From: a bacterium
GTDB lineage: Bacteria; Bacillota; Bacilli; Lactobacillales; Streptococcaceae
Length of the DNA: 64,000 bases
Assembly (NCBI GenBank): GCA_905221145.1
Contig: CAJNCA010000009.1
Span: forward strand, 1 to 64,000
Direction: 5' to 3'
Both the position numbers and the translations under genes were made by a program. Every line of letters starts with the position of its first letter. Within the stretch, counting starts at the first letter, position 1. The notes under the pieces are model-generated. The model searched no databases. It worked only from the letters and a program-made list of their open reading frames with translations, and was not told the DNA's origin. Positions 20,822 through 30,700 of this stretch are shown piece after piece.

Positions 20822-21733
20822 TTATTTACTTTCTTTCGCTTCTTCTATCGATAGGCAAATCATAGGTAAAATAATCAGGGCCATAGCTAGAAGGAGAGAC
20901 CAATCTACTACCAAGCCTAAAAACAAAACACTCAAGAGAGCAGAGGAGAGAGGTTCACTGGCACTGATAACAGAAACCACCAAAGGAGAGACCAAGGACA
21001 CCGCCTTCATAGAAATGAAAAAAGCAAAAGCTGTCCCAAAGAAAGCAATAATAAGGCAAATCAAGATACTCCAAATATCAGGAGTAAAGGAAAGCTGATA
21101 CACTGGCGAAAGGATATTGCTAAATAAACCGGCCAAAATCATTCCCCACCCAACAGTGGGTACAAAACCATAGCGCTTCGCAAAGGGCTGGGGCAGAATA
21201 ACATTAAACATAACCCCCATAGCACTCAACAAACCCGTTACAAGGGCTAGTGGCGTCATGGATAACTGAGAGAGATCGCCCTTTGTCGCCATCAAGCACA
21301 CACCCAGCATGGCAACCAAAACATAGAAAACAGCACTTTTCGACGCTCGTTTTTGATAAACCAAACGATTGTAAAAGAGGATAAAGACAGGGCTGATAAA
21401 CTGTAAAATAGTTGCTGTCGCAGCATTTGAGTATTCTACGCATAGATAGAAAAAATACTGGACTGAAAAAATTCCTAAAATAGCATAGGCCAAAAAAGGC
21501 AGGTAATTTTTCTTGTCTCGCCAGATATCTAACACTTGTGATTTTAATTGCATTGCAGACCAAATGAGTACAAGACTTCCTGCCAGTGTTAAACGCATAG
21601 AGGTAATCCAACCAGAAGATACCTGATAATGAGTAAAGAAATACTCTCCTAGAATCCCACAGATTCCCCAGATTAAGCCAGATAGGAGTGAATAAATGGT
21701 TCCTTTAACAATCTTTTTCTGATACTGATTCAT
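20822..21733 (-). CDS. EamA/DMT family transporter
   Basis: 303 residues from ATG 21733; the upstream in-frame extension lacks a ribosome site. Ten predicted membrane helices in two EamA repeats, with basic N-terminus MNQYQKK and a short cytosolic tail SIEEAKESK. Drug/metabolite-transporter superfamily; substrate cannot be told from sequence. It sits between pbp1b and the dapH leader, transcribed in the same direction. Confidence 0.88.
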   Translation of the reverse strand: MNQYQKKIVKGTIYSLLSGLIWGICGILGEYFFTHYQVSSGWITSMRLTLAGSLVLIWSAMQLKSQVLDIWRDKKNYLPFLAYAILGIFSVQYFFYLCVEYSNAATATILQFISPVFILFYNRLVYQKRASKSAVFYVLVAMLGVCLMATKGDLSQLSMTPLALVTGLLSAMGVMFNVILPQPFAKRYGFVPTVGWGMILAGLFSNILSPVYQLSFTPDIWSILICLIIAFFGTAFAFFISMKAVSLVSPLVVSVISASEPLSSALLSVLFLGLVVDWSLLLAMALIILPMICLSIEEAKESK

Positions 21734-21789
21734 ATCTTTATTGTAACACGAAAGGGAAAAAGAAAAAAGTGGCAATCAATGCCACTTTC

Positions 21790-24264
21790 CTATCTTCTAC
21801 TATTTGGTTGTGTAGATGATGAACTTGAGGTACTGCTAGAACTACTACTTGAACTGTTAGTCGAACTAGTACTTGAGCTAGAAGGAGTCGGTAGTGTGCT
21901 AACGATACTTGACCAAGCATTTTGATAATCTGATTCACTTCCTCCAATAGCAAAGTGATAGCTTGTCGTAGGAGCTCCCGCCTTGTTAGCCCAATAGCTC
22001 GTTACAGTAGACCCTGAAAGATCCACCGTTTTCCCATTAACCGATACTTTACCCGGCTTCTGTCCTGTAGATCTGAGGACCTGAGATTGAGTCACACTAG
22101 AATCAAGATTAAAGCGTTCATTGCCCCAAACACCAGGCTCTGCCTGTTGGATAGCATTGACCAAATGGGCCATATATTTAGCATTTCGATAATGCCCAGC
22201 TCCCTTAGCCATCGGTCGGTTGTCATCATGACCTAGCCAACCACCTAGAGTCAATCTTGGTGTCGAAAGCATGAGCCACATATTTTCATCTTCATTGGTT
22301 GTCCCAGTCTTACCAATCCAGTCTGCACGAGCTAAGCTTGAATTAATAGAAGCCAAGTCTGTTTGGAAACTTGAAGTGATTCGAGATGAAATCACCTCAC
22401 GAAGCAAACTCTGCATAATTGTTGCCGTTGCCTTCGAGTACACTTGAACTGGCTTGTCTTGGAATTCATAGATTACTCTACCGTCAGATGATTCAATCTT
22501 AGAAATCACATGTTTCTGATGGTAGACACCGTTATTAGCTAGTGTCTGATAACCATTTGTATGCTGGGCAACTGTGACTTCAATACCACCGCCCATAGGC
22601 AGACTTTCGATACCATACTCTGGAATCTCGTAACCCATTTTCTCCATGTAACCCTTGACATCCACACCCTTCTCACGAAGCATGCGATAGGTCCAATAGG
22701 CTGGGATATTCCACGAATAGTTCAAGGCTTCACCCAGAGTCATCATACCTGTACCTGGACTGTTTACATACATGATAGGATTGCCATTAGAGAATTTTGT
22801 CGGATAATTTGACAAGATACTAGCGCTTCCCATCAAGCCTTGGTCAATGGCAATACCGTAGGCCAGCAAAGGCTTGGTTGTAGAGGCTGGCGAACGCTTG
22901 GTATCAAAGGCGTGATTATTCTGGTTTGTCTGGTAATTACGACCGCCAACAAATCCTAGAACAGCACCCGTTTTATTGTCCATCAAAACATTCCCTACTT
23001 CAGGCTGCCCAGTCGAATCATCTACCAAACGACCGTAGTTAGCAACTGCATTTTGCATGGCGTTATGGATTTTTTTATTGATCGTTGTAGTGATTTTATA
23101 ACCGCCATTACTTAGTTCCTGCTCAGCACGCTCATGATAGGCCTTTTGAATCGACTCGTTTTTCAACTCTTGGCTAGAGACATTGTCCTGCTGAACTAAA
23201 TAATCATACATGCGGTCTGTCGCTTCAGACATAGCCGTAAAGTAGAGATAATCCCTCGAAACAACACTGACAGTCCCTGATGGCAAGAAATCTTGTTTGA
23301 GATTATAATCCTTGTACTGGTCGTATTCTTCCTGAGTCAAGGCACCCGTACGGTACATATTATAGAGAACATCCTTGGCTCGTTTCAAACCAAGTTCTAA
23401 GTCTTCATCACTCTTTAACTCTCCAGTATTTTCATAAGGGGAATAAGTAATCGGACTCTGTGGCAAACCTGCAAGGAAAGCAGCTTGGGGAATACTCAAC
23501 TTGTTGGCATCGATACCGAAAATCCCTTCAGCAGCTTGCTGGGCACCTGCAATATTCTGACCTTTATGATTTCGACCAAAGGGAGCAACGTTGAGATAGG
23601 TGGTCAAGATTTCATCCTTGCTCATGTTGCGTTCCAAGGCAAGGGCATCGACAATTTCTGTAGCTTTACGAGCCAAAGTCGGCGCGTCTCCGACCACTTG
23701 TTGCTTGATTAACTGTTGGGTCAAGGTCGAGCCACCACTAGATGAGCCCAAGCCTGCAAAAGTTCCCAAAGTCGCCCGAATCACAGCTTTTGGAACAACC
23801 CCTTTATGTTCAAGAAAATGTTCGTCCTCAGTAGCAATGATAGCCTTTTTGAGATTGTCCGATATTTCCTCAGATGAAACAGATGTTCTCAGTAGGTCAC
23901 TCTCGATAGAAGCAATGATACTTCCATCTGCGTAAACAATTTCTGAGATAGAAGAAATATTTTTAACCTGCTTGACCAAATCCTCCGATTGGGGAACCTT
24001 GGCCTTGTCAAACAAAGCAACCCCATAACCAAGAGCTACACCTGCACCAAAAAGTCCAGCAATAAAGCCTAGAATAAAGAGCGTATTCAAAATCCCCTTG
24101 ATAGCAGCTAAAATGCTACCTAGGATAGGCAAAATTTTCCCACTTGTCCCATCCGACTTCCTCTCTTTTGAGACTTTCTCTGATTTTCTATGATTTATTT
24201 TTGATTTTACTAGCTGGAAAAATTCCAGCATTTTTCGTTTTAATTCATTTAATTGATTTTGCAT
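21790..24264 (-). CDS. pbp1B: Class A penicillin-binding protein 1b
   Basis: 824 residues from ATG 24264 (GAGGAA upstream; an in-frame GTG at 24276 overlaps that site). Short basic cytoplasmic part, one membrane helix near 55-80, glycosyltransferase domain with [13 protein letters not shown] (catalytic Glu, near 143), then transpeptidase domain with SPASTTKPL (SxxK), YSWN (SxN) and GKTGTTNE (KTGT). It polymerises and cross-links peptidoglycan at the outer membrane face. The last ~40 residues are nearly all Ser/Thr, a low-complexity tail. Confidence 0.96.
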   Translation of the reverse strand: MQNQLNELKRKMLEFFQLVKSKINHRKSEKVSKERKSDGTSGKILPILGSILAAIKGILNTLFILGFIAGLFGAGVALGYGVALFDKAKVPQSEDLVKQVKNISSISEIVYADGSIIASIESDLLRTSVSSEEISDNLKKAIIATEDEHFLEHKGVVPKAVIRATLGTFAGLGSSSGGSTLTQQLIKQQVVGDAPTLARKATEIVDALALERNMSKDEILTTYLNVAPFGRNHKGQNIAGAQQAAEGIFGIDANKLSIPQAAFLAGLPQSPITYSPYENTGELKSDEDLELGLKRAKDVLYNMYRTGALTQEEYDQYKDYNLKQDFLPSGTVSVVSRDYLYFTAMSEATDRMYDYLVQQDNVSSQELKNESIQKAYHERAEQELSNGGYKITTTINKKIHNAMQNAVANYGRLVDDSTGQPEVGNVLMDNKTGAVLGFVGGRNYQTNQNNHAFDTKRSPASTTKPLLAYGIAIDQGLMGSASILSNYPTKFSNGNPIMYVNSPGTGMMTLGEALNYSWNIPAYWTYRMLREKGVDVKGYMEKMGYEIPEYGIESLPMGGGIEVTVAQHTNGYQTLANNGVYHQKHVISKIESSDGRVIYEFQDKPVQVYSKATATIMQSLLREVISSRITSSFQTDLASINSSLARADWIGKTGTTNEDENMWLMLSTPRLTLGGWLGHDDNRPMAKGAGHYRNAKYMAHLVNAIQQAEPGVWGNERFNLDSSVTQSQVLRSTGQKPGKVSVNGKTVDLSGSTVTSYWANKAGAPTTSYHFAIGGSESDYQNAWSSIVSTLPTPSSSSTSSTNSSSSSSSSTSSSSSTQPNSRR

Positions 24265-24283
24265 GGATTTCCTCACTCTATCT

Positions 24284-24310
24284 ATTATACCATAAAAGGT
24301 AAACTTTCAA
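24284..24310 (-). promoter_or_regulatory. pbp1b promoter
   Basis: TTGAAA (24305-24310) and TATAAT (24284-24289) with TGG extension; the spacer is only 15 bp. Confidence 0.6.
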
Positions 24311-24359
24311 TAAAATAGCCACTTTCTTCCCTATTCTACTAGGCTATTGCTCAAGTTTG

Positions 24360-24368
24360 TGATACAAT
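24360..24368 (+). promoter_or_regulatory. tyrS extended -10
   Basis: TG-A-TACAAT, 38 bp upstream of tyrS. The leader is too short for a T-box, so tyrS here is not T-box controlled. Confidence 0.5.
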
Positions 24369-24405
24369 AGGTAGAAACAATATTTTTAAAAAGGAGAAAA
24401 GACAC

Positions 24406-25662
24406 ATGCACATTTTTGATGAGCTAAAAGAGCGTGGTTTGATATTTCAAACGACTGATGAAGAAGCTTTGCGTAAAGCCCTAGAAGAAGGTCAAGTTTC
24501 TTATTATACTGGCTACGATCCAACTGCTGACAGCCTTCACCTAGGCCACCTTGTCGCAATCTTGACAAGTCGTCGCTTGCAGCTAGCAGGTCACAAACCT
24601 TATGCGCTCGTTGGCGGTGCTACAGGTCTCATCGGAGATCCGTCCTTCAAAGATGCTGAACGTAGTCTCCAAACAAAAGACACAGTAGATGGCTGGGTCA
24701 AGTCTATCCAAGGACAACTTTCTCGTTTTCTTGACTTTGAAAATGGCGAAAATAAAGCTGTCATGGTCAACAACTACGACTGGTTTGGCAGCATCAGCTT
24801 CATTGACTTCCTCCGTGATATCGGAAAATACTTTACTGTCAACTACATGATGAGTAAGGAATCTGTGAAAAAACGGATCGAAACAGGAATTTCTTACACT
24901 GAGTTTGCCTACCAAATCATGCAAGGTTACGACTTCTTCGTCCTTAACCAAGACCACAACGTAACGCTACAAATCGGTGGTTCTGACCAGTGGGGAAATA
25001 TGACAGCTGGTACCGAATTGCTTCGTCGTAAGTCTGACAAGACTAGTCACGTTATCACTGTTCCATTGATTACAGATGCAACTGGTAAAAAATTTGGTAA
25101 ATCTGAAGGAAACGCAGTCTGGCTCAATCCTGAAAAGACTTCTCCATACGAAATGTACCAATTCTGGATGAATGTTATGGACGCTGACGCTGTTCGCTTC
25201 TTGAAAATCTTTACTTTCTTGTCACTTGAGGAGATTGAAGACATCCGCAAACAGTTCGAAGCTGCTCCACACGAACGCTTGGCACAAAAAGTCTTGGCTC
25301 GTGAAGTCGTCACTCTTGTTCACGGAGAAGAAGCCTACAAAGAAGCCCTTAACATCACTGAGCAACTCTTTGCAGGAAACATCAAAAACCTTTCTGTCAA
25401 AGAACTCAAACAAGGACTTCGTGGAGTGCCAAACTACCAAGTTCAAGCAGATGAAAACCACAATATCGTGGAACTGCTCGTTTCATCTGGTGTGGTTAAC
25501 TCAAAACGCCAAGCCCGTGAAGACGTCCAAAACGGAGCTATCTACGTAAACGGTGACCGCATCCAAGACCTTGACTATGTCTTGACTGACGCAGATAAGT
25601 TAGAGAACGAACTAACTGTTATCCGTCGCGGTAAGAAAAAATACTTTGTATTGACTTACTAA
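24406..25662 (+). CDS. tyrS: Tyrosyl-tRNA synthetase
   Basis: 418 residues, class I synthetase, TyrS type with C-terminal S4 RNA-binding domain (about 350-410, [15 protein letters not shown]). HIGH motif is LHLGHLVAI near 46-54; KMSKS-type loop is [10 protein letters not shown] near 230. It charges tRNA-Tyr. AAAAAGGAG ribosome site; divergent from pbp1b; own terminator. Confidence 0.97.
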   Translation: MHIFDELKERGLIFQTTDEEALRKALEEGQVSYYTGYDPTADSLHLGHLVAILTSRRLQLAGHKPYALVGGATGLIGDPSFKDAERSLQTKDTVDGWVKSIQGQLSRFLDFENGENKAVMVNNYDWFGSISFIDFLRDIGKYFTVNYMMSKESVKKRIETGISYTEFAYQIMQGYDFFVLNQDHNVTLQIGGSDQWGNMTAGTELLRRKSDKTSHVITVPLITDATGKKFGKSEGNAVWLNPEKTSPYEMYQFWMNVMDADAVRFLKIFTFLSLEEIEDIRKQFEAAPHERLAQKVLAREVVTLVHGEEAYKEALNITEQLFAGNIKNLSVKELKQGLRGVPNYQVQADENHNIVELLVSSGVVNSKRQAREDVQNGAIYVNGDRIQDLDYVLTDADKLENELTVIRRGKKKYFVLTY

Positions 25663-25686
25663 ACTGTTCAACATTTATCTATAAAC

Positions 25687-25721
25687 AAAGGAGTTAACCT
25701 CGAGAAAGGTAACTCCTTTTT
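25687..25721 (+). terminator. tyrS terminator
   Basis: AAAGGAGTTA / TAACTCCTTTTT hairpin 24 bp after the tyrS stop; convergent to the ATPase gene. Confidence 0.85.
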
Positions 25722-25739
25722 GCTGTTAATAACTCTCAT

Positions 25740-27803
25740 CTATCTATTTTTAATAGACAGACTACGCAGGACAATGCGCAAGGTTGTTAGATTATGTAAG
25801 ATAGAGAGATTTGAAGGACTGAGCCAATTAAACAAGCCAAAGCCAATCAAACTACTATTTACGACAACGGTATCTTGAATATTCTTCTTGATGAGTGTTT
25901 GCAAAGATGATGATAGCGAATCCAATTCTTGGAAGAAATCCAAGCGATTATCTAACAATAAGATATCACTCATTTGCTTAGAAATATCTGCACTCTCATT
26001 CATCACCACACCGATATCTGATAGGGTTAGAGCAGCTGAGTCATTCAACCCATCTCCAACCATCAAAATAGTATGACCTGCTTTCTGCAGTTCCTCTACT
26101 AACTCAAATTTCCCATCAGGTTTCAAGTCTGTATAGACCTGATCAAACGGCAAATCTTTGACTAATTCCTCTGTTCTAACCAAGGTGTCCCCTGTTGCCA
26201 GAATCAATTTTTTCCCTTGTGCCTTAAGTTTCTCCAAGGCTGCTTTTGCTTCTTTTCTCAAAGGAGTATGAATGCAGAACATTCCAATCAATTCATTCTG
26301 ATAGGCTAAGAATAAGAGATTGTAGTGATTCTTGTACTCTTCGATCAAAGCATGTTGTTCCAAACTAATATGAATCTGCTCATCCTGCATCAAGACATAA
26401 TTCCCAATAACAACTGGTTGGCCATCAATATGTGATTTGATCCCCTTGCTTGCGATATATTGGAGTTTCCCATGCATTTCCTCATGTTCAATTCCCTCTA
26501 TCTCAGCTTGCTTGACAATGGCATTAGCAATAGGATGATAAATGTGTTCCTCAAGACAGGCACTGATTCTGAGAATATCTTCCTCGCTATAATCCCCAAA
26601 AGGTAACACCTTTTCAACTATAGGATAGCTAGTTGTGATTGTTCCTGTCTTATCAAACAAGAAAGTATCAACTTCCAGATATTTCTCTAGAACATCTCCA
26701 TCCTTAATTACCATCTCACGATTCAACCCCTCCTTAATAGCTGTCAAATAAGCTACAGGAGTAGAGATTTTCAAAGCGCAGGAGAAATCGACCAATAGGA
26801 AAGAAATAGCCTTAGAAAAAGAACCCGTTAATAGGTAAGTCAGACCAGCCCCCAAGAAATTATATTTGACGACCTTGTCCGCCATCTTGATGAAATAGCG
26901 TTGTTTCGTTTTCTTATTTTCTTCAGATTTCTTCATCAACTCAATCAGCTGTAAAATACGGCTGTTCATCTGATTATCGGTTACACGAATGCGTAGCTCC
27001 CCAGTCTCCAAGACTGTGTTTGCACAAACCAAATCAGACTCTCTTTTTTCAACTGGAAAACTCTCTCCTGTCAAGGAACTTTCGTTGACCATACCTAAAC
27101 CTGAAACTACTTGTCCATCAAACAGAATTTCATTTCCTTGAGATAGGACCAAGACATCTCCTATTTGAACATCGGAACTCTTGATACTAACGACCGTATC
27201 GCCCTGTACCAAGAATACATCGCTTTCTTTTGCAAGAAGGCTTTGTTCTAAATCTGTTGCAGTTTTTTTCAAGGACCACTGATCTAAATGATTCCCCAAA
27301 TCAAGCATAAACATGATGTTGCTAGCAGTCTTGGATTGGTTCATAAACAAAGACAATAAAATAGCCGAACAGTCCAAGACTTCCATCGTTAGTTCCTTAC
27401 GCGCTAGTGTTTGATAGGCTTCTTTAACATATCCAAAAGCCTGATAACAAGTCCATATATAGCGAATAGGAGACGGCACAAGACTACGAAAAAGCACACG
27501 CTTAATCGCTGCACCTGAAACGATAGAATAGGCACTCTCTTCTCTACGAACAGGAAGAGTCATCAACTCAGAAACTTTCCCTTTATCAATTCTTTTTAAA
27601 AAGGCTTCTGCATTGTCTAATACAGAGAAGCCTTCTTTTATACGTAGGGTAAAGTGCTGTTGATCCATGTAAAACTGGATAGACTCAATTCCCTTCTCAT
27701 CTCTCGCCAAGGAACGAAGATAGTCTTGAATATCCAAGGTAAGTGAAAAAGAAGATGATAGTCGGATATGTTGATATCCTCTATATAGCACTTTAAAAGA
27801 CAT
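25740..27803 (-). CDS. P1B-like heavy-metal P-type ATPase
   Basis: 687 residues. E1-E2 ATPase with SLTGES (actuator), FDKTGTITTS (phosphorylation Asp), YHPIANAI (the HP pair typical of P1B metal pumps) and MVGDGLND (hinge). The membrane metal-site motif, usually CPC or SPC, reads FSCALKIST. No N-terminal CxxC metal-binding domain; instead about 90 residues of uncertain fold. The transported ion cannot be assigned. It starts 1 bp after the small gene upstream, so the two form one unit. Confidence 0.88.
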   Translation of the reverse strand: MSFKVLYRGYQHIRLSSSFSLTLDIQDYLRSLARDEKGIESIQFYMDQQHFTLRIKEGFSVLDNAEAFLKRIDKGKVSELMTLPVRREESAYSIVSGAAIKRVLFRSLVPSPIRYIWTCYQAFGYVKEAYQTLARKELTMEVLDCSAILLSLFMNQSKTASNIMFMLDLGNHLDQWSLKKTATDLEQSLLAKESDVFLVQGDTVVSIKSSDVQIGDVLVLSQGNEILFDGQVVSGLGMVNESSLTGESFPVEKRESDLVCANTVLETGELRIRVTDNQMNSRILQLIELMKKSEENKKTKQRYFIKMADKVVKYNFLGAGLTYLLTGSFSKAISFLLVDFSCALKISTPVAYLTAIKEGLNREMVIKDGDVLEKYLEVDTFLFDKTGTITTSYPIVEKVLPFGDYSEEDILRISACLEEHIYHPIANAIVKQAEIEGIEHEEMHGKLQYIASKGIKSHIDGQPVVIGNYVLMQDEQIHISLEQHALIEEYKNHYNLLFLAYQNELIGMFCIHTPLRKEAKAALEKLKAQGKKLILATGDTLVRTEELVKDLPFDQVYTDLKPDGKFELVEELQKAGHTILMVGDGLNDSAALTLSDIGVVMNESADISKQMSDILLLDNRLDFFQELDSLSSSLQTLIKKNIQDTVVVNSSLIGFGLFNWLSPSNLSILHNLTTLRIVLRSLSIKNR

Positions 27804-27804
27804 A

Positions 27805-28083
27805 TTATTCTCCTATAAGGCTATCTAATTGCTCTTCTTTTTTCTCTTGCTCATACAAATATTTAGCATCTTGCAAAACATCGTCTCCATGTTGTTTCAC
27901 AACAGAAACAGATGCATCTAGCTCGTCTTTCAACTTGTAAGCCTTAGCCAAAGCTTTAGAATAACCTTTTTTAGCTTCCTTACTTGCTAAGATTTTCAAA
28001 CCAAGGGTACCAAATGCGACACCACCCAAAAATAATGAAGATTTTTTCGCAACTTTTGCAACGGTTAGTACTTCTTTTAACAT
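27805..28083 (-). CDS. Small DUF6110-like protein
   Basis: 92 residues from ATG 28083 (AAGGAGGAAATAAGT upstream). N-terminal hydrophobic glycine-rich stretch (SLFLGGVAFGTLGLKIL, about 16-32) then a charged helix with conserved KxxKxxYxxA-type spacing and an acidic tail. I believe this is the DUF6110 family, recurrently next to P-type ATPases; assignment from memory. Its coupling to the ATPase (1-bp gap) suggests an accessory subunit or regulator. Confidence 0.7.
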   Translation of the reverse strand: MLKEVLTVAKVAKKSSLFLGGVAFGTLGLKILASKEAKKGYSKALAKAYKLKDELDASVSVVKQHGDDVLQDAKYLYEQEKKEEQLDSLIGE

Positions 28084-28104
28084 ACTTATTTCCTCCTTAT
28101 CATT

Positions 28105-28133
28105 ATTATATAGCAATTTAGATATAAAAGCAA
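28105..28133 (-). promoter_or_regulatory. Promoter of the DUF6110-ATPase unit
   Basis: TTGCTT (28128-28133), 17-bp spacer, TATAAT (28105-28110). Confidence 0.7.
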
Positions 28134-28157
28134 TTTCATTTTATAAATTGGAGAATT

Positions 28158-28308
28158 ATACTCAATGAAAATCAAAGAGCAAACTAGGAAACTAGCCGCA
28201 GGTTGCTCAAAGCACTGCTTTGAGGTTGTAGATAGAACTGACGAAGTCAGTAACCATACCTACGGCAAGGCGACGTTGACGTGGTTTGAAGAGATTTTCT
28301 AAGAGTAT
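28158..28308 (-). repeat. BOX element (A-B-C)
   Basis: 151 bp bounded by ATACTCAATGAAAATC and GAAGAGATTTTCTAAGAGTAT, with one boxB (CTGACGAAGTCAG dyad) and the CTACGGCAAGGCGACG boxA core. boxA is at the high-coordinate end. It is the only one of the four here not abutting a stop codon. Confidence 0.92.
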
Positions 28309-28351
28309 TAGTTTTATTTCTACTGAATCTCCCATCTACTTACTCCTAAAG

Positions 28352-28380
28352 TTGCTTTCACTTGCCTCTTTTGATACACT
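28352..28380 (+). promoter_or_regulatory. rlmA promoter (leaderless)
   Basis: TTGCTT (28352-28357), 17-bp spacer, TACACT (28375-28380) with TGA extension. The expected start of transcription falls on or next to the ATG at 28387; no ribosome site is visible. Confidence 0.65.
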
Positions 28381-28386
28381 TAAACT

Positions 28387-29235
28387 ATGAATACAAATCT
28401 CAAACCCAAACTTCAGCGCTTCACTGCTGCGACTGCCTTTGCCTGCCCCATCTGCCAAGAAAATCTGACCTTGGTAGAAACTAGTCTCAAGTGTAGCAAT
28501 CGCCATTCTTTTGACTTGGCTAAATTTGGCTATGTCAATCTGGCACCTCAAATCAAGCAATCTGCCAATTATGACAAGGAAAACTTTCAAAACCGCCAAC
28601 AAATCCTAGAAGCCGGCTTTTATCAAGCTATTCTAGAGGCAGTTTCTGATTTACTTGCAAGCTCAAAAACTGCCAAAACAATTTTAGATATCGGTTGTGG
28701 CGAAGGATTCTACTCTCGCAAACTCCAAGAAAGTCATCCTGACAAAACCTTCTATGCCTTTGACATCTCCAAAGATTCCGTCCAAATCGCTGCCAAGAGC
28801 GAACCCAACTGGGCAGTCAATTGGTTCGTTGGCGACCTGGCTCGTCTTCCTATAAAAGATGCCAGCATGGACATCCTGCTTGATATCTTTTCGCCTGCCA
28901 ACTATGGAGAATTTCGTCGCGTTTTATCCAAAGATGGTATCTTGATAAAGGTTATCCCAACTGAAAATCACCTCAAAGAAATCCGTCAAAGGGTACAGGA
29001 CCAGCTAACAAACAAAGATTATTCTAACCAAGATATCAAAAATCATTTCCAAGAACACATTACCATCCTATCTAGTCAAACGGCCTCTCTGACTAAGACT
29101 ATCACAGCAGAGCAACTCCAAGCCCTACTCAGCATGACCCCTCTTCTCTTTCACATCGACCAGAGCAAGATTGACTGGAGCCAACTGACAGAGATTACCA
29201 TTGAAGCAGAGATTTTGGTTGGGAAAGTATTCTAA
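28387..29235 (+). CDS. rlmA: 23S rRNA (guanine-N1) methyltransferase, RlmA(II) type
   Basis: 282 residues. N-terminal zinc finger with C20, C23, C36 and H40 (CPIC...CSNRH), then a Rossmann methyltransferase domain with LDIGCGEGFY near 98-107. RlmA(II) methylates G748 in hairpin 35 of 23S rRNA, influencing tylosin/telithromycin sensitivity. No Shine-Dalgarno precedes the ATG and the promoter -10 ends 6 bp upstream, so the mRNA is probably leaderless. Own terminator follows. Confidence 0.9.
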   Translation: MNTNLKPKLQRFTAATAFACPICQENLTLVETSLKCSNRHSFDLAKFGYVNLAPQIKQSANYDKENFQNRQQILEAGFYQAILEAVSDLLASSKTAKTILDIGCGEGFYSRKLQESHPDKTFYAFDISKDSVQIAAKSEPNWAVNWFVGDLARLPIKDASMDILLDIFSPANYGEFRRVLSKDGILIKVIPTENHLKEIRQRVQDQLTNKDYSNQDIKNHFQEHITILSSQTASLTKTITAEQLQALLSMTPLLFHIDQSKIDWSQLTEITIEAEILVGKVF

Positions 29236-29284
29236 ACTAGACTTCGCAAAGGTAGAAAACTTACTGAAAATCCTCAATATTACA

Positions 29285-29330
29285 AAAACGCATAAGAACA
29301 GGTGCTCAAAACCTTAATCTTATGCGTTTT
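29285..29330 (+). terminator. rlmA terminator
   Basis: AAAACGCATAAGA / TCTTATGCGTTTT, 13-bp perfect stem with 20-nt loop. Confidence 0.9.
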
Positions 29331-29349
29331 GTTATAGTTTCCATACACA

Positions 29350-29520
29350 TTAAGGGGAATTAGTTGAAATCAGTTCTCTTAATAACCATTGAATACCATA
29401 TAGTACATTTACCCCAAATATGATATAGGCCGTATAAATCAAGTATTTCGATTTCTCCCGTCTCAAAGAATAGATCTTGTACAAAATAAATAAATTTAAA
29501 GCAATAAATAATAGAGACAA
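29350..29520 (-). CDS. Small membrane protein, TTG start
   Basis: 56 residues, starting at TTG 29520 preceded by GGAGGAAAGATT. Two hydrophobic helices (about residues 2-14 and 27-45) around a basic loop YSLRREKSKY. Begins 55 bp after the stop of the next small gene upstream, behind the same promoter. No family recognised. The strong ribosome site and the two-helix design are the support; the start is non-ATG. Confidence 0.6.
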   Translation of the reverse strand: MSLLFIALNLFILYKIYSLRREKSKYLIYTAYIIFGVNVLYGIQWLLRELISTNSP

Positions 29521-29575
29521 AATCTTTCCTCCAAAATCAATCCTAACAGTAGGCAGTCAGGCATATACCTCATAT

Positions 29576-29782
29576 TTATTTTCGATTCGAGATAACAAAC
29601 TTATCAATAAATAGCAAGTGAAATAAGGCAAGTGTAATTCCCGATAAGCACCCATGATAAGAGATTTCTTGATGGGTAAGGGGGTAAAGATTACTATTAC
29701 CCGCCAAGAGGCATGTTAAAATAACAAATAGAATCCAAAATAAATCCGTCCATTTATATTTTGAAAAATATTTTTTCCACAT
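29576..29782 (-). CDS. Small membrane protein, unknown
   Basis: 68 residues with two membrane helices (about 12-27 and 46-61) and a short extracellular loop containing His/Cys (HQEISYHGC). GAAGGTG ribosome site; strong promoter 26 bp upstream. First gene of a two-gene unit. Lies downstream of an ABC exporter and regulator module and may be an associated immunity or sensor protein, but this is inference. Confidence 0.65.
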   Translation of the reverse strand: MWKKYFSKYKWTDLFWILFVILTCLLAGNSNLYPLTHQEISYHGCLSGITLALFHLLFIDKFVISNRK

Positions 29783-29808
29783 AAGAACACCTTCTTTCCT
29801 ACAATCAT

Positions 29809-29837
29809 ATTATAATACTTTATGTAAGCGAATACAA
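29809..29837 (-). promoter_or_regulatory. Promoter of the two small membrane protein genes
   Basis: TTGTAT (29832-29837), 17-bp spacer, TATAAT (29809-29814). Confidence 0.7.
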
Positions 29838-29886
29838 GAAATATGAGGTAATTATCTACAAAGAAAGATGAGGTTGAAAGACAGTA

Positions 29887-29911
29887 AAAACCAGCGTTTT
29901 AAGCGCTGGTT
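29887..29911 (-). terminator. ABC module terminator
   Basis: AACCAGCGC / GCGCTGG-type hairpin with T-run on the minus strand, 40 bp after the permease stop. Confidence 0.85.
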
Positions 29912-29950
29912 TATTGTTTTAAACGAGGTTTCTTACAAAGCTTACTAACA

Positions 29951-30700
29951 CTAAGCTTTAAAAAAAGTTAGTTTTTGAAGTTGATTAATTGTTAGTTTTC
30001 CAAACTGTACTCTTTTTTTATTTTTTAAACCCCAATAACTAAGGGCAAGTAATGCTACAACCCAAGCAAAAGTGATTCCCAAACTGTCAAAATTCAACTT
30101 GAAATCTGGTTTATTAAAGAAATCTACATAAACTCCTAAGAAAGTTGTATCCATAAATTTCTTGATCTCTAAGCTAACTTGAGAAAACATCGGCAAGAAT
30201 GAGAGACCAAGCATTGGAATCAAACCATAAACCTGAGCCTGAGTTTGTGTCTCTGAAATAGCTCCAATCACTAGATTTAAGAGGATTGTACATAATGCTA
30301 CCAGAGAAGCTACTACAAGGTATACAGGATAATCTTTTGCGAAATCCACTTCAACCATAATAGGGAAAGAAATAACTGCAGCCAAGGCAAAGATTACAGG
30401 ATAAAACAACACGGAAACAAGATATTCTCCACGGCGAACTCCGCTTAAAATGAGTGTTTTAAAAATTCTTTTTTCTTTTTCCTCTGCAATAGAGTTTGAA
30501 ATCATTGAACCAGAAGAAAATGAGAATGCCATTGTTAAAGAACTATACAATAGTGTTTTCCCTTGAGTACCATCTGTATTCATAAAATTTTGGAAGAGTA
30601 GAACCAGAAAGAATGGGAATACTACTTGTACCAAAGTGTTTTTGTTTGTTAATAATACTTGTGTCCTCAACCAGATAAGGGCTAAAATTCTCTTAAACAT
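29951..30700 (-). CDS. ABC-2 type permease
   Basis: 249 residues, six predicted membrane helices with a cytoplasmic KNTLVQVVFPFFL entry typical of ABC-2 exporters and EEKEKRIFKTLILSG as the coupling region. It overlaps the upstream ATPase gene by 8 bp, so they are translationally coupled. Probable exporter of a peptide, lipid or antibiotic; substrate unknown. Confidence 0.88.
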   Translation of the reverse strand: MFKRILALIWLRTQVLLTNKNTLVQVVFPFFLVLLFQNFMNTDGTQGKTLLYSSLTMAFSFSSGSMISNSIAEEKEKRIFKTLILSGVRRGEYLVSVLFYPVIFALAAVISFPIMVEVDFAKDYPVYLVVASLVALCTILLNLVIGAISETQTQAQVYGLIPMLGLSFLPMFSQVSLEIKKFMDTTFLGVYVDFFNKPDFKLNFDSLGITFAWVVALLALSYWGLKNKKRVQFGKLTINQLQKLTFFKA